Source: Glaciihabitans sp. dw_435 (GTDB taxonomy: Bacteria; Actinomycetota; Actinomycetes; Actinomycetales; Microbacteriaceae). Taken from it: a DNA stretch of 64,000 nt. Below are positions 46,391-56,187 of the stretch, one piece after another. Every line of letters begins with the position of its first letter. Position 1 is the stretch's first letter. The notes under the pieces were generated by a model. The model saw only the letters and a list, made by a program, of their open reading frames with translations, had not been told where the DNA came from and did no database searches. The DNA lies in assembly GCF_018449675.1 (NCBI RefSeq), contig NZ_JAAVUZ010000003.1, positions 124,001-188,000 of the forward strand, in the 5' to 3' direction. Made by a program: the position numbers and the translations under genes.

Positions 46391-47806
46391 ATGACCGACC
46401 CCACCGCACGCACCATCATTTCCGGGGCGACCATCGCCACCGTGGACGCCCTCGGCACGGAGCATCCGGACGGCTACGTGGTAATTGACGACGCGACGAT
46501 CGTCGCCGTCGGCGCCGGAATTCCGCCGGAGTGGGCGGTGCGTGGGGGAGGCGCCGCGGGCGAGGTCTACGCCACCCCGCCGCACATCGAGGTCATCGAT
46601 GGCACGGGCCACCTGCTGACGCCCGGGCTGATCAACACCCATCACCACTTGTACCAGTGGCTCACGCGCGGCTGGGCGCAGGACAACATCCTCTTCGACT
46701 GGCTCGTGGCGCTGTACCCGGCGTGGTCGATGATCGACGCCGACCTCGTGGAGGCGGGAGCGGAGGCAGCGATCTCGGTGCTCGCCCGTTCGGGCTGCTC
46801 CACCGTCGCCGACCACCACTACGTCTTCCCGAAAGACTCCGGCGACATCCTCGGGGGCATCGTGGCCGCGGCGTCCCGCGTGGGGGTGCGCCTGCACGGC
46901 ACCCGCGGCTCGATGGACCTCGGTCGCTCCCAGGGCGGACTCCCGCCGGACTTCGCCGTCGAGACGACCTCCGCAGCACTGCAGGCCAGCGCCGACGCCG
47001 TGGACCTCTACCACGACCCATCGCGGGAGGCGATGGTGCAGATCGCCATCGCACCGTGCTCGCCGTTCTCCGTGACATCCGATCTCCTCAGCGAAGCCGC
47101 CGTGCTGGCCCGCTCGAAGAACGTGCGCCTGCACACGCACGGCTCCGAGACTGTCGAGGAAGACGCGTTCTGCCTCGAGAAGTTTGGCAAGACCCCGACC
47201 CAGTACCTCGAGGATCTCGGCTGGCTGGGCGACGACGTGTGGATGGCGCACTGTGTGCACCTCGACGACGAGGCAATCGGGCGTTTCGCGGCAACGGGCA
47301 CCGGCGTCGCGCACTGCCCGTCGTCCAACGCCCGACTGGCGGCCGGCATCGCCCCCGTGCCGCAGTTGTTGGCCGCGGGCGTTCCGGTGGGTCTCGGAGT
47401 CGACGGCTCCGCGTCCAACGAGTCGGGCCAGCTCGGCAGCGAGATCCGGCAGGCGGTGCTCATGAACCGACTCCGTGCGGGCGCGGACGGGATGACCGGG
47501 CGCCAGGGCCTCTACATCGCGACGATGGGCGGCGCCCGCGTACTCGGTCGCGACGGCGAGATCGGTTCCATCGAGGTCGGCAAACTCGCCGACATCGCCC
47601 TGTGGAAGGTCGACGGCGTGGAGCACGCGGGAATCGCGGATCCGGTTGCCGCGCTCACCCTGGGCGCCCAGCCTCCGTTGACCCGCCTCCTCGTGCACGG
47701 CCGCACGGTCGTGGAGAACGGCGAGCTCACCCGCGTCGATGAGCCAACGGTTGCCGCGGCCGCGACCAGGGCAGCACGTGAATTGGCCACACGCGCCGGT
47801 CACTAG
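46391..47806 (+). CDS. Amidohydrolase-superfamily deaminase, probable 8-oxoguanine deaminase
   Basis: The 471-residue protein has the amidohydrolase (COG0402) layout: an N-terminal sandwich (I-I-S-G-A-T-I-A-T-V-D), the metal motif L-I-N-T-H84-H85-H86-L-Y-Q-W near residue 84, a catalytic Glu/His region with H-T-H-G-S-E-T and M-A-H-C-V-H-L, the C-P-S-S-N-A-R-L loop, and L-G-V-D-G-S-A-S-N near the active-site Asp. The R-G-W-A-Q-D and P-C-S-P-F-S segments are features of the group that includes 8-oxoguanine deaminases and hydroxy-atrazine hydrolases. 8-oxoguanine to urate is the most likely reaction; guanine or another triazine-like substrate is possible. AGGAG precedes the start. Confidence 0.83.
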   Translation: MTDPTARTIISGATIATVDALGTEHPDGYVVIDDATIVAVGAGIPPEWAVRGGGAAGEVYATPPHIEVIDGTGHLLTPGLINTHHHLYQWLTRGWAQDNILFDWLVALYPAWSMIDADLVEAGAEAAISVLARSGCSTVADHHYVFPKDSGDILGGIVAAASRVGVRLHGTRGSMDLGRSQGGLPPDFAVETTSAALQASADAVDLYHDPSREAMVQIAIAPCSPFSVTSDLLSEAAVLARSKNVRLHTHGSETVEEDAFCLEKFGKTPTQYLEDLGWLGDDVWMAHCVHLDDEAIGRFAATGTGVAHCPSSNARLAAGIAPVPQLLAAGVPVGLGVDGSASNESGQLGSEIRQAVLMNRLRAGADGMTGRQGLYIATMGGARVLGRDGEIGSIEVGKLADIALWKVDGVEHAGIADPVAALTLGAQPPLTRLLVHGRTVVENGELTRVDEPTVAAAATRAARELATRAGH

Positions 47807-47821
47807 TGCTTGGATAGTCCC

Positions 47822-48196
47822 ATGACTGATTCACCCAAGACCAAGCCAGAGATCGAGTTCTACGAGGGCGAAGAGCCCACCGAGCTCGTCATCATTGACA
47901 TCGAAGAGGGAACGGGCGAGGAAGCCGCGCCCGGAGCCACCGTTGACGTGCACTACCTCGGAGTCGACTTCGAGTCCGGCGAGGAGTTCGACTCCAGCTG
48001 GGGACGCGGCCAGTCGATCACCTTCCCGCTGCAGGGACTCATCAAGGGTTGGCAGGAGGGCATCCCCGGCATGAAGGTCGGTGGACGCCGCCAGCTCATC
48101 ACGCCCCCGCACCTTGCCTACGGCCCCGCCGGCGGAGGTCACCGCCTCTCCGGCCGCACGCTGATCTTCGTGATCGACCTGCTGGGCGTCAAGTAA
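47822..48196 (+). CDS. FKBP-type peptidyl-prolyl cis-trans isomerase
   Basis: This 124-residue single FKBP domain is cytoplasmic (no signal). V-D-V-H-Y-L-G-V-D-F-E-S-G-E-E-F-D-S-S-W-G-R, F-P-L-Q-G-L-I-K-G-W-Q-E-G-I-P-G-M and R-Q-L-I-T-P-P-H-L-A-Y-G line up with the active pocket of FKBP12-like enzymes, including the aromatic and Asp residues of the site. The ATG at 47822 is preferred over an in-frame TTG 12 bases upstream because it gives the normal acidic N-terminus (M-T-D-S-P-K-T-K). Its transcript ends at a hairpin located inside the convergent moeA gene. Confidence 0.93.
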   Translation: MTDSPKTKPEIEFYEGEEPTELVIIDIEEGTGEEAAPGATVDVHYLGVDFESGEEFDSSWGRGQSITFPLQGLIKGWQEGIPGMKVGGRRQLITPPHLAYGPAGGGHRLSGRTLIFVIDLLGVK

Positions 48197-48228
48197 CGAT
48201 AAGCAACACCGGTGGGTGTGGCGTCGGT

Positions 48229-49440
48229 TCAGACCGCCGTCACACCTACCCACGGCAACGGGAGCGCTTCGGCGCTCCCGTTTTCGGTTAATCCCTCTGC
48301 GGGGACCACGAGCACCCCGCTGGCGGAGGCGAGGCCGCGCATCATTCCCGAGCCCCGCCAGGGATTTGGTACGGCGAGCCCGTCACTGAGACGGAACGGC
48401 ACCAGCAACGTTGTCTCATCGCGACCCTCGACCGGCGATGCGACAGTCACCCGCGTGCGCGCCGGCGCCGGGCGACCGGACAGCGCGGCGAGGAGCGGGT
48501 GCACCACGGTGAGCATGCCCATCATCGCGGCAAGGGGGTTTCCGGGCAGGCACACCACGAACCGCCCGTCGGGCAGACGCGCGAGCAGGGTCGGGCCTCC
48601 CGGACGCATGGCGATTCCGTCGATGAGGAGGTCGGCGTGCAGCGCCGCGAGGGCGGTGCGGAGGAAATCGACGGGGGAGTGACCGGTGCCGCCGGTCGTG
48701 ATGACGACGTCCGTGTCATCCGTCCCACTTCCATCGATCGCCGCGATCGTCGAGGCGAGGCTGTCACTCGCCCGGGATGCCGACGCGACCCCGCCGCCGA
48801 GGCTGGTCACGAACGCGGGAAGCTGCGGACCGAAGCTGTCGCGCACGCGGCCGGGTGCCGGGATACCGGAGAGAACGACCTCGTCGCCGGTGAACACCAG
48901 GCCAACCCGCGGGATCGCCGTAACGTCGACGCCGTCGAGTCCACAGCCCGCCGCCAGTGCGACAGACGCCGGGTTGAGCACCTCGCCGGCGCGTAGCACT
49001 GTCTCACCCCGGCGGGCTTCCTCGCCCGATGGCCGGATGTGCTGGCCGGGCCGCGGCGGGTGGCCTCCCGCGACGGTCCGCAGCTCGGAGCCCGCGACGC
49101 TCTCGAGCTCACTGCGCAGCACGGCCGTGGCGCCCGGGGGAATCAGCCCGCCCGTAACAACGCGCGACGCCTGTCCCGGGACAAGCTGCCCGGCCGGGAC
49201 GATCGTCCACGGCTCGTCAGCGCACACGGCCCAGCCGTCCATGGCGGAAGACGCGTAGTGGGGCACGTCGTGCAGCGCGCGCACGTCGGCCGCCAGCACC
49301 CGGCCGACCGCGTCGGGCAGGGCGACTAGCTGCCGGCCAAGGGGCGATGCAGCGGCATAGCTTGCCGCGACGGCCGAGGACCAGGACAGGCTGCGGGGAT
49401 GCCCCGCCAGCGGGTGCTGCGTCGTGTGGCCCGCGGTCAC
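48229..49440 (-). CDS. moeA: Molybdopterin molybdenumtransferase MoeA
   Basis: MoeA inserts molybdate into adenylated molybdopterin to complete the molybdenum cofactor. The 403-residue protein has A-S-A-M-D-G-W-A-V-C near residue 65, T-G-D-E-V in the central domain, I-T-T-G-G-T-G near residue 245, P-G-G-P-T, and L-P-G-N-P-L-A-A near residue 300. The length is normal for a single MoeA. GTG start overlaps the end of mobA by 4 bases. The last 20 codons also form the terminator of the convergent FKBP gene. Confidence 0.94.
   Translation of the reverse strand: MTAGHTTQHPLAGHPRSLSWSSAVAASYAAASPLGRQLVALPDAVGRVLAADVRALHDVPHYASSAMDGWAVCADEPWTIVPAGQLVPGQASRVVTGGLIPPGATAVLRSELESVAGSELRTVAGGHPPRPGQHIRPSGEEARRGETVLRAGEVLNPASVALAAGCGLDGVDVTAIPRVGLVFTGDEVVLSGIPAPGRVRDSFGPQLPAFVTSLGGGVASASRASDSLASTIAAIDGSGTDDTDVVITTGGTGHSPVDFLRTALAALHADLLIDGIAMRPGGPTLLARLPDGRFVVCLPGNPLAAMMGMLTVVHPLLAALSGRPAPARTRVTVASPVEGRDETTLLVPFRLSDGLAVPNPWRGSGMMRGLASASGVLVVPAEGLTENGSAEALPLPWVGVTAV
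48257..48284 (+). terminator. Terminator of the FKBP gene, embedded in the moeA coding region
   Basis: AACGGGAGCGC, loop TTCG, GCGCTCCCGTT is a perfect 11-bp stem followed by TTC, with T-rich end TTTT at 48281-48284. It starts 60 bases after the FKBP stop and lies within the final codons of moeA on the minus strand. It has no U-tract in the minus direction, so it should act on plus-strand transcripts. Confidence 0.85.
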
Positions 49441-50477
49441 GCGGTGCCGGCCTCGCTGTGTTCGGTCTCGGTCTGGCCGGCGCCGGCCTGTGGGTCATCG
49501 TCTTGCTCGGCGCGGGCAAGGGTCTTCGCGATGGCGACGGCGTCGTCGAACGCCTCGGTGGCGGAGATCTCTCCGCGCGCGGCCGCGAGTCCGGCCGCGT
49601 ACCCGACGATGTAGGTGGTGAGGGGTGCGGCGGGGCGCAGCACCGCGTGGGCGGCGACCCCCGCCAGCCCGAGGACCGCGTCGATGTCGATGGTGGCGGC
49701 GACACCGCGAATGCCCAGCTCCGCGGTGAGCTTCTGCGACCAGGCGGCAAGCACTGCGGTCTTCTCGTCGTCGGTCAGGGGTGTGCTGTCGTGACTCATC
49801 GGTGCTCCGTTGCTCTCGGGTGGTGCGCTCGGGTCGGGGGTGGTCGTGGTGGGGTGCGTCGGCGGACCGTCGGGCAGGGCAATCCCGAACGCCCGTGCGT
49901 GCGCGGGGGTGTCGATGTCGTCGGTGGTGCCGTCGGGCGCAGGGATGCCCGATAACCGCAGCCGGGCAAACAGCGTCCGCACCGGGAGGTTCTCGAGAGC
50001 GCCCGCGTTGTCGGAGACTGCACGCCGCAGGGCTGCCGTTGCGTAGATTCCCGCGAGTTGCTGGTGGCGGCCGCCGCGATCGATCGCGACAGAGCCATCC
50101 ACCACACCGTCCGTCAGCTCCGCACGCACGCCCGGCGCGAGCAGTGCCTCCACCGCCCCGGCCACGAGCGGCATGTCGCACGCGAGCACGACGGTGAACT
50201 CCGAGGGAACATCGCCCGTGTCTGCCAGATAGCTCACGCCCGCGGCGATCGCGGCGGCGGGGCCAGAGAAGGCGGGTTCCTCCCGCGTGAGGCCAACCCC
50301 CGCGGGCAATTCGGCGGGGGAGGACACCTCTCCCACGATCACGATGCGACGGGCGGATGCCACGGACCCGAGAGTGCGGGCGAGCAGCGTTTCCCCGTCG
50401 TACACCAGTGCCGCCTTCGGCCCGGCGCCCAGTCGCGACGAGCGGCCGCCGGCCAGCACAACGGCGTCGTAGGTCAT
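49437..50477 (-). CDS. mobA: MobA-like molybdenum cofactor nucleotidyltransferase fused to a DUF6457 domain
   Basis: Residues about 1-200 are a MobA-type nucleotidyltransferase that would attach GMP (or CMP) to Mo-molybdopterin: [19 protein letters not shown] at residues 6-24, A-C-D-M-P-L-V near 100 and D-I-D-T-P near 188. A Pro/Thr-rich linker ([11 protein letters not shown]) leads to a C-terminal helical domain of about 110 residues matching DUF6457, with W-S-Q-K-L near its start. In many Actinobacteria DUF6457 is a separate small gene in fdhD/mobA clusters; its role is unknown. An internal ATG at the domain border (M-S-H-D-S-T-P) could permit a free second product. Opposite to fdhD across a 112-base gap. 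Confidence 0.88.
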   Translation of the reverse strand: MTYDAVVLAGGRSSRLGAGPKAALVYDGETLLARTLGSVASARRIVIVGEVSSPAELPAGVGLTREEPAFSGPAAAIAAGVSYLADTGDVPSEFTVVLACDMPLVAGAVEALLAPGVRAELTDGVVDGSVAIDRGGRHQQLAGIYATAALRRAVSDNAGALENLPVRTLFARLRLSGIPAPDGTTDDIDTPAHARAFGIALPDGPPTHPTTTTPDPSAPPESNGAPMSHDSTPLTDDEKTAVLAAWSQKLTAELGIRGVAATIDIDAVLGLAGVAAHAVLRPAAPLTTYIVGYAAGLAAARGEISATEAFDDAVAIAKTLARAEQDDDPQAGAGQTETEHSEAGTA

Positions 50478-50589
50478 GGCTTCACTCTATGTTGCGCGGT
50501 GCCGCCCGTCGCGGTCATTCCCGCAATTATCCTGCGCGTGTGGGCAGTGCACGTTGTTATCGCCGACCGACGGTGTTAGGCATGGAGGC

Positions 50590-51495
50590 ATGGGACGAAT
50601 CACCGCACGCAGGCGCGTCACGAGAATCACCGTGGGTAACACCCCGAGCCGCCGGGAGGACTTCCTGGCGGTCGAGGAACCCCTCGAAATCCGGGTGGGT
50701 GGCACAGCGCTTGCCATCACCATGCGCACTCCGGGCCACGACTTTGACCTCGCGGCGGGCTTCCTGGTCTCGGAGGGCGTCATCGCCCACGGCGACGACT
50801 TCGGCGCCGCCCGCTACTGCGCGGGCGCCACCGTCGACGGCGAGAACACTTACAACGTGCTCGACGTCACCCTCGCCTACGGAGTTCCGGCCCCCGACCC
50901 GAGCCTCGAACGCAACTTCTACACCACGAGCTCCTGCGGTCTGTGCGGCAAGGCCAGCATCGATGCCGTGCGAACTCTCTCCCACTATGCGGTGGCGGAT
51001 GACCCGCTGCGAATCGATTCCTCGCTGCTGGCGACCTTCCCCGATGCCCTCCGTGCCGGGCAGGACGTCTTCGAGAAGACCGGTGGCCTGCACGCGGCAG
51101 CGCTGTTCGATGGCACCACCGGACGCATGCTCGTGCTGCGGGAAGACGTCGGCCGGCACAACGCCGTCGACAAGGTGATCGGCTGGGCCGTCAAGGAAAA
51201 CCTCCTGCCCCTGACGGGCACGGTGCTGATGGTGTCGGGGCGGGCAAGCTTCGAGCTGACACAGAAGGCGTCCATGGCGGGCATTCCGATGCTCGCGGCC
51301 GTGTCGGCGCCATCATCACTCGCCGTCGAGCTCGCGTCGGAGATCGGTCTGACGGTGGTCGGCTTCCTGCGCGGAAATTCCATGGTCGTGTACGCGGGGG
51401 AGCAGCGCGTGACATCCGGTCCCGACCCCGACGGAACGGCGGGAACCGCATCGGCGGTGACCGAGCCGGAGCGACAGAAGGCGGGTGCACGATGA
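50590..51495 (+). CDS. fdhD: Formate dehydrogenase accessory sulfurtransferase FdhD
   Basis: FdhD delivers sulfur to the molybdenum cofactor of formate dehydrogenases, activating them. The 301-residue protein begins [10 protein letters not shown], the typical actinobacterial start, and has the catalytic cysteine motif S-S-C116-G-L-C119-G-K-A plus [17 protein letters not shown] lies only one base before the ATG, an awkward spacing, but no other in-frame start fits better. It overlaps the oxidoreductase gene by ATGA, tying it to that client enzyme. Confidence 0.95.
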   Translation: MGRITARRRVTRITVGNTPSRREDFLAVEEPLEIRVGGTALAITMRTPGHDFDLAAGFLVSEGVIAHGDDFGAARYCAGATVDGENTYNVLDVTLAYGVPAPDPSLERNFYTTSSCGLCGKASIDAVRTLSHYAVADDPLRIDSSLLATFPDALRAGQDVFEKTGGLHAAALFDGTTGRMLVLREDVGRHNAVDKVIGWAVKENLLPLTGTVLMVSGRASFELTQKASMAGIPMLAAVSAPSSLAVELASEIGLTVVGFLRGNSMVVYAGEQRVTSGPDPDGTAGTASAVTEPERQKAGAR

Positions 51496-53882
51496 CCACG
51501 GAATCGGAACCGAAGAGCGACACGTCCCGGATTCGTCACACCGGTGGCAAGGCCGTGAACGAGCCTGCCAGCGACGACTACCCGGACCTCGAGGTCGGCG
51601 AACGCGAGAAGTGGGCGGTGGGACTGCCCGCGATCCTGAGTTCCATGCGGCCGGCGCTGCTGGACATGGGGCCCGCCCGCACCGCCAAGCTGCTGACCGC
51701 GATCAACCAAAAAGACGGCTTCGACTGCATGAGTTGCGCCTGGCCCGACCCGGACAACCGCAAGGCGCTCGAGTTTTGTGAGAACGGTGCACGGGCCGTC
51801 GTGTGGGAGGCGACCCCGGTCACGATTCCCACCAGTTTCTGGGCGGAGCATTCGATCGCGGAGCTGAACGAGCAGACCGAATACTGGCTGGGATTGCAGG
51901 GACGGCTCGTCGAACCCGTCTACAAGCCGAAGGGTAAGGACCACTACGAGCCGATCAGCTGGGAGAAGGCGTTCGCGATCGTCGCCGACGAGCTCAACGG
52001 CCTCGACTCACCCGACCAGGCGGCGTTTTACACGAGCGGACGCACGGCAAACGAGACCGCCTTCGTCTACCAGCTCTTCGTGCGGGCCTTCGGCACCAAT
52101 AACCTCCCCGACTGTTCGAACATGTGTCACGAGTCCACCGGCACAGCGCTCGGCGAGACCATCGGGATCGGCAAGTCGACGATCGCCTATGACGACTTCG
52201 AGAAGACGGACCTCGTCGTGATCATGGGGCAGAATCCGGGAACCAACCACCCGCGCATGCTGACGGCGCTCGAGGATGCCAAGGAAAAGGGCGCGAAGAT
52301 CGTCGCGGTGAACCCGCTGCCGGAGGCCGGACTGCTGCGATACAAGAACCCGCAGAAGGTCAAGGGGCTCATCGGCAGGGGAACGCCGCTGGCCGACCAG
52401 TTTCTGCAGATCCGGTCGGGTGGCGACATGGCCCTCATGCAGGCGGTCTCCAAGCGCGTGCTCGACGCCGAGGCGAAGGCGCCCGGCACCGTGCTCGACC
52501 ACGAGTTCCTGGACACCTACACCCTCGGCCTCGATGATCTGCGGGCGCACCTCGCGAACCTCGACGAGGCGGAGGTTCTGCTTGCGACCGGCCTCACCTC
52601 CGAGGAGATCGACGAGTTCGCCGCCCGCTACATGAGCGCGGACCGCGTCATCATCACCTGGGCGATGGGGCTCACGCAGCACACCAAGGCCGTCGACACC
52701 CTTCACGAGGTGATCAACCTGCTGTTGTTGCGCGGCAATATCGGCAAACCCGGAGCCGGGGCATCCCCGATCCGCGGCCACAGCAACGTGCAGGGCGACC
52801 GCACGATGGGCATCTGGGAGCAGATGCCCGACACGTTCCTCGACGCGATCGAGAAGGAATTCCACTTCTCGCCGCCGCGCGAACACGGCGCCGATTCGCT
52901 GAAGGCCATCGAGGCACTGCAGCGCGGTGAGATCAAGGTCTGGTTCGCGGTGGGCGGCAACCTGGTGTCGGCCATTTCCGACACCGCGGTGGCGGAGGCA
53001 GCCATGCGCGGGGCCGAGATGACGGTGCAGGTCTCGACCAAGCTCAACCGTTCCCACGTCGTGATCGGCGATGAGGCGCTCATTTTGCCGACCATGGGCC
53101 GCACCGAGGTCGACCTGCAGGTGTCGGGTGCCCAGTTCCTGTCTGTCGAAGACAGCGTGTGTGCAGTGCACGCGACCCACGGCCGGGTTCCGCCCGTCGA
53201 TCCGCGGTTGCTGTCCGAGGTATCGATCGTCACCCGCCTCGCCTCCGCGGTTCTCGGCGACAAGGTCCCCGTGGACTGGGCCGCGTTCGAAGCGGACTAC
53301 GACGTCATCCGTGACTCGATCAGCCGGGTGGTGCCGGGCTTCGAGCGCTTCAACGAGCAGATCCGGCAGAAGGCGGGATTCATCCTGCCGAACGGTCCGC
53401 GCGACTCCCGCACGTTCAACACTAAGACCGGTAAGGCAATGCTGACCGTCAACGAGCTCGTGCACGTGGAGCGGCCGGCAGGCAGGCTCATCCTGCAGAC
53501 GCTGCGGGCGCACGATCAGTTCAACACCACGATTTACAGCAACAACGACAGGTACCGCGGCATTCGCAACGGACGGGACGTGATCTTCGTCAATCCGGAC
53601 GACATCACCGAACTCGGGCTCGAGGACGGCCAGCGGGTCGACATCTTCAGCGAGTGGCGAGATGAGCCCGACCGGGTGCTCCGCAACTACCGGGTGGTGT
53701 CCTACGACACCGCCAAGGGATGCGCCGCCGCCTACTACCCGGAGGCCAACGTGCTCGTGCCGCTGTCCAGCGCGTCGGAGCGCAGCAATACACCGGTATC
53801 CAAGGCGGTGATCGTCCGGCTCGAACCCGCCCGCCTCGCGGACACGGACACCGACTCCGGACCGGTACCCTTGGAGGTATGA
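51492..53882 (+). CDS. FdhF/YdeP-family molybdopterin oxidoreductase (formate dehydrogenase-like)
   Basis: The 796-residue protein has the molybdopterin oxidoreductase fold and the FdhF/YdeP-family layout. C79-M-S-C82 and C96 near the N-terminus are cysteines for an iron-sulfur cluster with fewer ligands than usual. C-S-N-M-C212-H-E-S-T-G places Cys where E. coli FdhF has selenocysteine, so Mo is probably Cys-ligated. G-Q-N-P-G-T-N-H-P and [10 protein letters not shown] bind the guanine dinucleotide cofactor. No adjacent electron-transfer subunits are present, so the partner is unknown. Formate oxidation is inferred from fdhD coupling; the family also includes proteins linked to acid resistance. 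The stop overlaps the hisE ATG. Confidence 0.88.
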   Translation: MTTESEPKSDTSRIRHTGGKAVNEPASDDYPDLEVGEREKWAVGLPAILSSMRPALLDMGPARTAKLLTAINQKDGFDCMSCAWPDPDNRKALEFCENGARAVVWEATPVTIPTSFWAEHSIAELNEQTEYWLGLQGRLVEPVYKPKGKDHYEPISWEKAFAIVADELNGLDSPDQAAFYTSGRTANETAFVYQLFVRAFGTNNLPDCSNMCHESTGTALGETIGIGKSTIAYDDFEKTDLVVIMGQNPGTNHPRMLTALEDAKEKGAKIVAVNPLPEAGLLRYKNPQKVKGLIGRGTPLADQFLQIRSGGDMALMQAVSKRVLDAEAKAPGTVLDHEFLDTYTLGLDDLRAHLANLDEAEVLLATGLTSEEIDEFAARYMSADRVIITWAMGLTQHTKAVDTLHEVINLLLLRGNIGKPGAGASPIRGHSNVQGDRTMGIWEQMPDTFLDAIEKEFHFSPPREHGADSLKAIEALQRGEIKVWFAVGGNLVSAISDTAVAEAAMRGAEMTVQVSTKLNRSHVVIGDEALILPTMGRTEVDLQVSGAQFLSVEDSVCAVHATHGRVPPVDPRLLSEVSIVTRLASAVLGDKVPVDWAAFEADYDVIRDSISRVVPGFERFNEQIRQKAGFILPNGPRDSRTFNTKTGKAMLTVNELVHVERPAGRLILQTLRAHDQFNTTIYSNNDRYRGIRNGRDVIFVNPDDITELGLEDGQRVDIFSEWRDEPDRVLRNYRVVSYDTAKGCAAAYYPEANVLVPLSSASERSNTPVSKAVIVRLEPARLADTDTDSGPVPLEV

Positions 53883-54142
53883 AGACGTTCGACGACCTTT
53901 TTGCAGAGCTGAGCGAGAAGGCCGTGTCCCGGCCTGCCGGCTCCGAGACGGTCGCGGAGCTCGACGGCGGCGTGCACGCCATCGGCAAGAAGATTGTCGA
54001 AGAGGCCGCAGAGGTCTGGATGGCCGCCGAATTCCAGTCGGACGTCGAGACGGCAGAGGAAATGTCGCAGCTGCTCTATCACGTGCAGGTCATGATGGTC
54101 GCGAAGGGCCTGACTCTCGCCGATGTCTACCGACATCTGTAA
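53879..54142 (+). CDS. hisE: Phosphoribosyl-ATP pyrophosphatase
   Basis: HisE hydrolyses phosphoribosyl-ATP to phosphoribosyl-AMP, the second histidine step. The 87-residue protein is a single MazG-like helical domain with [10 protein letters not shown] and E-E-M-S-Q-L-L-Y-H, the metal-binding acidic residues. It is separate from HisI, as in most Actinobacteria. ATG with TTGGAGG upstream; the ATG overlaps the stop of the oxidoreductase (ATGA). Confidence 0.95.
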   Translation: MKTFDDLFAELSEKAVSRPAGSETVAELDGGVHAIGKKIVEEAAEVWMAAEFQSDVETAEEMSQLLYHVQVMMVAKGLTLADVYRHL

Positions 54143-54197
54143 GCCACGTCAGCAGACCCCTTCCCCTTCTTCTTCGACCTGAAAGACACGCCTCCCC

Positions 54198-55037
54198 ATG
54201 CTGAAAGTTGCCGTGCCCAATAAGGGCTCACTGAGTGAGACCGCCGCAGAGATGCTCTACGAGGCCGGGTACTCCGGGCGTCGTGATCCCCGCGCCCTCA
54301 ATGTCGCCGATCCCCGTAACGACGTCGAGTTCTTCTACCTCCGCCCGCGGGACATCGCCACCTATGTCGGATCGGGCGCCCTCGATGTCGGGATCACCGG
54401 TCGTGACCTGCTGCTGGACTCCGGGTCATCCGCCACAGAAATTTCCAGTCTCGATTTCGGGCAGTCCACCTTCCGCTTCGCCGCCGCCCCCGGCAAGTTC
54501 ACCGACCTCGCCGACCTGCAGGGCGTGCGCGTCGCGACAAGTTACCCCGGCCTCGTCGGGCAGTTCCTCGCGGCCAATGGCGTGACCTCCACGCTCGTTT
54601 CCCTGGATGGGGCGGTCGAATCGGCCGTCAAGCTGGGAGTAGCGGATGCCGTCGCCGACGTCGTCTCGACCGGCTCGACGCTGCGCGCACAGGGCCTGGA
54701 GATCTTCGGCCCGGTGATCCTCGAATCGACGGCCGTGCTCATAAGCGCCCGCTCCGACCTGCCGGGAATCACCACGCTGCAGCGTCGCCTGCAGGGAGTG
54801 CTCGTCGCACGACAGTACGTACTCATCGACTACGACGTGCCCGTCGCGCTGCTCGATGTGGCGACCCAGGTCACCCCCGGCATCGAGTCACCGACCGTCT
54901 CGCCGCTGCACGATCCCGAGTGGGTCGCGGTGCGCGCCATGGTTCCCCGCACCGAGACGAACCACGTGATGGACAGGCTCTACGAACTCGGAGCCCGCGC
55001 CATCCTGGTCAGCTCCATTCACGCAGCACGGATCTAG
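54198..55037 (+). CDS. hisG: ATP phosphoribosyltransferase, long form
   Basis: HisG starts histidine synthesis by joining ATP and PRPP. The 279-residue protein is the long, self-contained form with a C-terminal ACT-like regulatory domain that binds histidine, so HisZ is not needed. [13 protein letters not shown] is the N-terminus; [10 protein letters not shown] and [14 protein letters not shown] (PRPP region) follow. It is 55 bases after hisE and 2 bases before hisF. Confidence 0.97.
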   Translation: MLKVAVPNKGSLSETAAEMLYEAGYSGRRDPRALNVADPRNDVEFFYLRPRDIATYVGSGALDVGITGRDLLLDSGSSATEISSLDFGQSTFRFAAAPGKFTDLADLQGVRVATSYPGLVGQFLAANGVTSTLVSLDGAVESAVKLGVADAVADVVSTGSTLRAQGLEIFGPVILESTAVLISARSDLPGITTLQRRLQGVLVARQYVLIDYDVPVALLDVATQVTPGIESPTVSPLHDPEWVAVRAMVPRTETNHVMDRLYELGARAILVSSIHAARI

Positions 55038-55039
55038 TC

Positions 55040-55801
55040 ATGTCACTGGCCGTGAGAGTCATTCCCTGTCTCGACGTCGCCGCTGGTCGCGTGGTCAAGG
55101 GCGTCAACTTCCTCAATCTGCGCGATGCGGGCGACCCCATCGAACTCGCGCGCAGGTACTACGAGCAGGGTGCCGACGAGATCACCTTTCTTGACGTCAC
55201 CGCCACCGTTGACGAGCGCGACACGATGTACGACGTCGTGCGGGCGACTGCTGAACAGGTCTTCATCCCGCTGACCGTCGGCGGCGGCGTGCGCAAGCCC
55301 GACGACGTGGCACGCCTGCTCGCCAGCGGTGCCGACAAGGTGGGCATCAACAGCGGCGCGATCGCGCGCCCGGCCGTGATCGGCGAGATCGCGGATCGCT
55401 TCGGCGCCCAGGTGATCGTGCTGAGCCTCGACATCACGCGGAACGCCGCCATGCCGAGCGGCTTTGTCGTCACGACGCACGGTGGGCGCACCCAGACCAC
55501 CCTGGACGCCCTCGCGTGGGCACAGGAAGCCATCGAGCGGGGCGCCGGCGAGCTGCTCGTCAACTCGATCGACGCGGACGGCACCAAGGCGGGATTCGAT
55601 CTCGAGTTGATCACCGCGATGCGGGAGATCAGCAGCGTGCCCGTCATCGCGAGCGGGGGAGCGGGCGCAGTCGAGCACTTTGCGCCGGCGATCCAGGCCG
55701 GTGCCGATGCGGTTCTCGCGGCATCCGTGTTCCACAATGGAGAATTGACCGTCGGCGACGTGAAGCACGCGTTGGCCGACGCGGGAATGGTGACGAGATG
55801 A
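55040..55801 (+). CDS. hisF: Imidazole glycerol phosphate synthase cyclase subunit
   Basis: HisF uses ammonia from HisH to close the imidazole ring. The 253-residue TIM barrel has R-V-I-P-C-L-D-V with the catalytic Asp near residue 11, [25 protein letters not shown] with the second catalytic Asp, and V-I-A-S-G-G-A-G. hisH, hisA and hisB are not in this window. Overlaps hisI by ATGA. Confidence 0.98.
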   Translation: MSLAVRVIPCLDVAAGRVVKGVNFLNLRDAGDPIELARRYYEQGADEITFLDVTATVDERDTMYDVVRATAEQVFIPLTVGGGVRKPDDVARLLASGADKVGINSGAIARPAVIGEIADRFGAQVIVLSLDITRNAAMPSGFVVTTHGGRTQTTLDALAWAQEAIERGAGELLVNSIDADGTKAGFDLELITAMREISSVPVIASGGAGAVEHFAPAIQAGADAVLAASVFHNGELTVGDVKHALADAGMVTR

Positions 55802-56187
55802 TCGAGAAACTGCAGACCGAACTGACCGACGAGACCGTCGGTGCCGTTCTGTCGCGCGTGAAGTTCGACGACAAGGGGCTGTTGCCCGCCATCATCCAGC
55901 AGGAGGGGTCCCTCGAGGTCCTGATGCTCGGCTACATGAACGAGGAAGCGCTCCGTCGCACCCTCACCGAGGGCCGGGTCACCTTCTGGTCCCGGAGCCG
56001 CGAGGAGTACTGGCGCAAGGGCGACACGAGCGGCAATCGTCAGTACGTGCGCGGCGCCGCACTGGACTGCGATGCCGACACGCTCCTGCTCACCGTCGAG
56101 CAGCACGGGCCCGCCTGCCACACCGGCGCGCACGCCTGCTTCGACGTGGACCCGCTGACGCCGCACCTCGGTCACTCCGATGACTGA
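55798..56187 (+). CDS. hisI: Phosphoribosyl-AMP cyclohydrolase
   Basis: HisI opens the adenine ring of phosphoribosyl-AMP. The 129-residue protein has the zinc-binding set D-C-D-A-D-T (residues around 84), H-G-P-A-C-H-T-G and C-F motifs, with [13 protein letters not shown]-x-T-S-G-N before them. ATG at 55798 overlaps hisF. The 3' end overlaps trpE by 8 bases, which couples histidine and tryptophan genes. Confidence 0.97.
   Translation: MIEKLQTELTDETVGAVLSRVKFDDKGLLPAIIQQEGSLEVLMLGYMNEEALRRTLTEGRVTFWSRSREEYWRKGDTSGNRQYVRGAALDCDADTLLLTVEQHGPACHTGAHACFDVDPLTPHLGHSDD

Noticed and set aside
52008-53513. 501-codon minus-strand frame opposite the FdhF/YdeP gene
   Set aside because: The plus-strand gene has family motifs throughout; the antisense frame has none.
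56160-56185. Tryptophan attenuator or leader peptide before trpE
   Set aside because: trpE overlaps hisI by 8 bases and no Trp-codon-rich short frame is present.
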